Shown here: positions 62,029 to 64,000 of the stretch, piece after piece | Numbering within the stretch: the first letter of the stretch is position 1 | Layout of the letters: each line of letters opens with the position of its first letter | NCBI GenBank assembly: GCA_016617855.1 | Contig: JAECUM010001126.1 | Coordinates: 62,001-126,000, forward strand | Direction of reading: 5' to 3' | Origin: Megalonaias nervosa | Taxonomy: Eukaryota > Mollusca > Bivalvia > Unionida > Unionidae | DNA: 64,000 nt | The notes under the pieces: generated by a model | Database searches by the model: none | Told to the model about the DNA's origin: nothing | What the model saw: the letters and a program-made list of their open reading frames with translations, nothing else | Made by a program: the position numbers and the translations under genes

Positions 62029-63129
62029 ACAAACATACAGTGGTCAGCTATTAAGTTAGTTTTACGGATGTATACCAAAACATGTTTAGAGGTGAAAGGG
62101 GGGGGGGTATGTGCTGGCACCATGTCAATAAGACTTCCTGCGTACCATTCACGGTAGTCGAGTGCAAATATGTTGACCCCTCACGCAAAAGGTCCAGGAT
62201 AAAAAATCACTTAATGCTTCTTTTGTTGCTTCTTATTTCGTATTGAATTAAGAAAGTATTGCTACACATATTTACTATGCGAATGTACTTTCATAGTACA
62301 TGATTTGTTATCTTGAATTACATTACTGAGATTTACTGAGCGAATATACACAAAGCACTTCAGACAAAAAAAGCAACGGTAAACAGATGAGATTACCTAA
62401 GAAATCTGTCAGTTCAAACTTTAAAACACTTTTAGCTAGCCAAATTGTTTTAACATAAAATAAAATGAAAATTTGTTGGTTTTGAGCAAAAAACAGAAAC
62501 AACGATATCCACTGGATTGCAATACTGGAGTTTTTCACCACGAATTTCACTCATTATTGATTCGGAAATTTATATTTCTGCCAGAGGTAGGGGCCACTGG
62601 GGGGAAGGGGGCCTCCCAACACCCCACCAGCCATTTCACCTCCAAACAAGTTTTGGCCTATATTCATAAAATTTAATAGCTGAGTACAATATGTTTTATG
62701 TTTTACCCCTCCCCTTTTCAAATTAATTCTGCGAGCGCCACTGTAAAGGGGAATTACATTGTCGGATCGAATACCACTTACACCTTTTATTTTTATCATA
62801 ATGAATAGGAAATACTGCTACTGAGATTTTCTGTGCGATTATAAAGTTTAAGTGCATGCTGTGCTATCATGAATTAAGAAAGAATTATGTCACTGAGATT
62901 TATTTTGTGGGTGTATATAAATCACTGGAGAACATAAGCCGCGAACAACTGACATTATCTAATACTGGAGTTTTTCACCCATGCAATTCACTCAATATTT
63001 ATTACGTAAATTATTCGTAGTTTATATACACGCCCTTGCCAAGAGTCTGTCCAGATTAGGTTCTCGTTTGGTGCTTTTCGGTATACAGGTCGGTTTTATT
63101 TAGTAATGAGGCAATTAAAGTCAAATTCC

Positions 63130-63235
63130 TTGCCACGGTAGCTGACATAGGATGGTTAATGGTATGATTTGAACCATCACCCTTTCGTTCACGAGTTCGA
63201 AACGCTAATCAATAAGCCATTGCGGCTCCTCCAGA
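63130..63235 (-). repeat. tRNA-like relic, copy B
   Basis: Counterpart of 24,290-24,400 with several substitutions in both boxes ('gatggttcaaatcat' type changes). Just right of it copy B holds about 60 bp (63,252-63,322) absent from copy A. Confidence 0.5.
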
Positions 63236-63525
63236 CGAGGTACACAGAGGCCGTGCGAATAGCCTCGGATATTATTTACAGTTAAATTTTAATCAAAGAT
63301 ACCAGCCCCTGTGCACCAAACACGCTAGAATAAATATGTGCTAGTAGTCAAATAAAGAATATACACGCCTGAATAAACGAGGTATTCTTCTGCAGCGATT
63401 GCAGCTTGACAAAAGAAAATGTGTGAATAATGACTAAACTTTCAGAAGTTAAAGATAAAATTCAGACCATATCACACACTGCAAAATTGCAAAGAAACCA
63501 AAACGTATGCGACGGTTTGTGGGGA

Positions 63526-64000
63526 TGTGATTGGTGGAGTGTGATCTTCACAACTCCTTATCGTTTTTGGTTAACGTTATCTAGGGGATGGTCGACCAGA
63601 GTTATATTGCCCCTACCAAGCAATTAATAACATCAAATATGACATAAGGGATGGAATAGCAGAGAACTGAGCAGAGATAAAGAATAGAATAGCAAGATCC
63701 CCCCACCATGTAATATACAACAATTTAATCAATTACATAAGACAAATATGCCACGTGAATCATTCGCTTTCTCTCCGAAATGGAATTACAAACATTTGCC
63801 GTTCTGTTACTGACATAACAAATTTCATCATATGATAGACAAACAAATCGAACTCAGATTGCCGGCATGACAGCATCATCTAGACTTCGGTCTACCCAAA
63901 TCACTGTTGGTGATTGGTCGGTGTCTCCGTTTTTCTTCTCTCCCTATCATCTCTCAACTCTTAGTTGCGGACTGCGCTTTCTTTCTCTCTGTGCAGTCAT
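63526..64000 (-). repeat. LTR of the same family at the matching place in copy B (partial)
   Basis: Begins 'tgtgattggtggagtgtgat' like the copy-A LTR at 24,615 and stays close to it (about 90% by eye) until the window ends. Flanking DNA to the left (for example 'gacaaaagaaaatgtgtg') is also shared. The insertion therefore happened before the segmental duplication. Confidence 0.85.

Larger units (their letters stand above)
43561..64000. repeat. Segmental duplication, copy B
   Basis: Second copy of the tandem unit, in the same overall orientation as copy A and starting 43.56 kb further right. It lacks about 11.1 kb present in copy A at 548-11,647, plus the segment that holds one ARM exon, plus two smaller copy-A segments. 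It alone carries 49,705-58,640, about 8.9 kb with an ARM exon, SINEs and microsatellites. It runs into the same LTR as copy A at 63,526 and is cut by the window end. The offset shrinks from 43.56 kb at the left to 38.9 kb at the right because of these unequal indels. Confidence 0.93.

Overview
This is a eukaryotic, AT-rich, intron- and repeat-dominated window, most likely from a mollusc and probably a bivalve. The evidence is short exons with GT/AG boundaries in long introns, an armadillo (ARM)-TIR gene of the type expanded in lophotrochozoans, tRNA-derived SINEs, degenerate intronic repeats with wording such as 'tgaccttgacctttga' and 'ggggccataactcc' that I associate with molluscan genomes, and Ty3/gypsy, DIRS-like, hAT and LINE remnants. 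I see no complete, intact protein gene.

The main architecture is a large tandem segmental duplication. Copy A (1 to about 25,115) and copy B (43,561 to 64,000) align in order at roughly 85-92% identity by eye. Each copy has private deletions and insertions, and one internal segment of about 1 kb is inverted. Both carry minus-strand exons of the same ARM-TIR(-SAM-like) gene, a putative innate-immunity or NAD-hydrolysing TIR protein. Copy A keeps the last ARM exon and the first two TIR exons (13,250-13,370; 10,819-11,000; 2,307-2,466). Its two upstream ARM exons are broken (stop codons, frameshift) and its further 5' exons are deleted. Copy B keeps three clean ARM exons (51,158-51,410; 49,295-49,436; 46,799-47,139) and the distal exons (41,134-41,318 for the TIR C-terminus; 38,161-38,253 SAM-like), but has lost exactly the three exons copy A retains. 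Splice phases of the combined set fit together, which supports the model and shows that the losses are complementary. A copy-A-only segment (about 15,527-16,405) contains a promoter-like patch and a short ATG exon. Its phase matches the intact TIR-side exons, so it could drive a truncated TIR transcript.

Between the duplicated blocks lies a degenerate 8.57 kb LTR retrotransposon (24,615-33,185, minus strand) with LTRs of about 1.65-1.7 kb. Its domain order reads gag-PR-IN-RT-RH, which is Gmr1-like rather than the usual gypsy order. Its integrase carries a 72-bp inverted-repeat insertion flanked by 9-bp direct repeats. The LTR is also present at the matching place in copy B (63,526-64,000), so this insertion predates the duplication.

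The rest is intronic or intergenic DNA: a 45-bp minisatellite (about 25 units in A, about 9 in B), an 18-bp minisatellite, a degenerate 145-bp tandem repeat, several microsatellites, at least three SINE families, a hAT remnant with zinc finger joined to dimerisation domain, a DIRS-like RNase H fragment and a LINE 3' end. Exon calls rest on reading frames, splice-site dinucleotides, phase agreement and motif recognition; nothing was searched.
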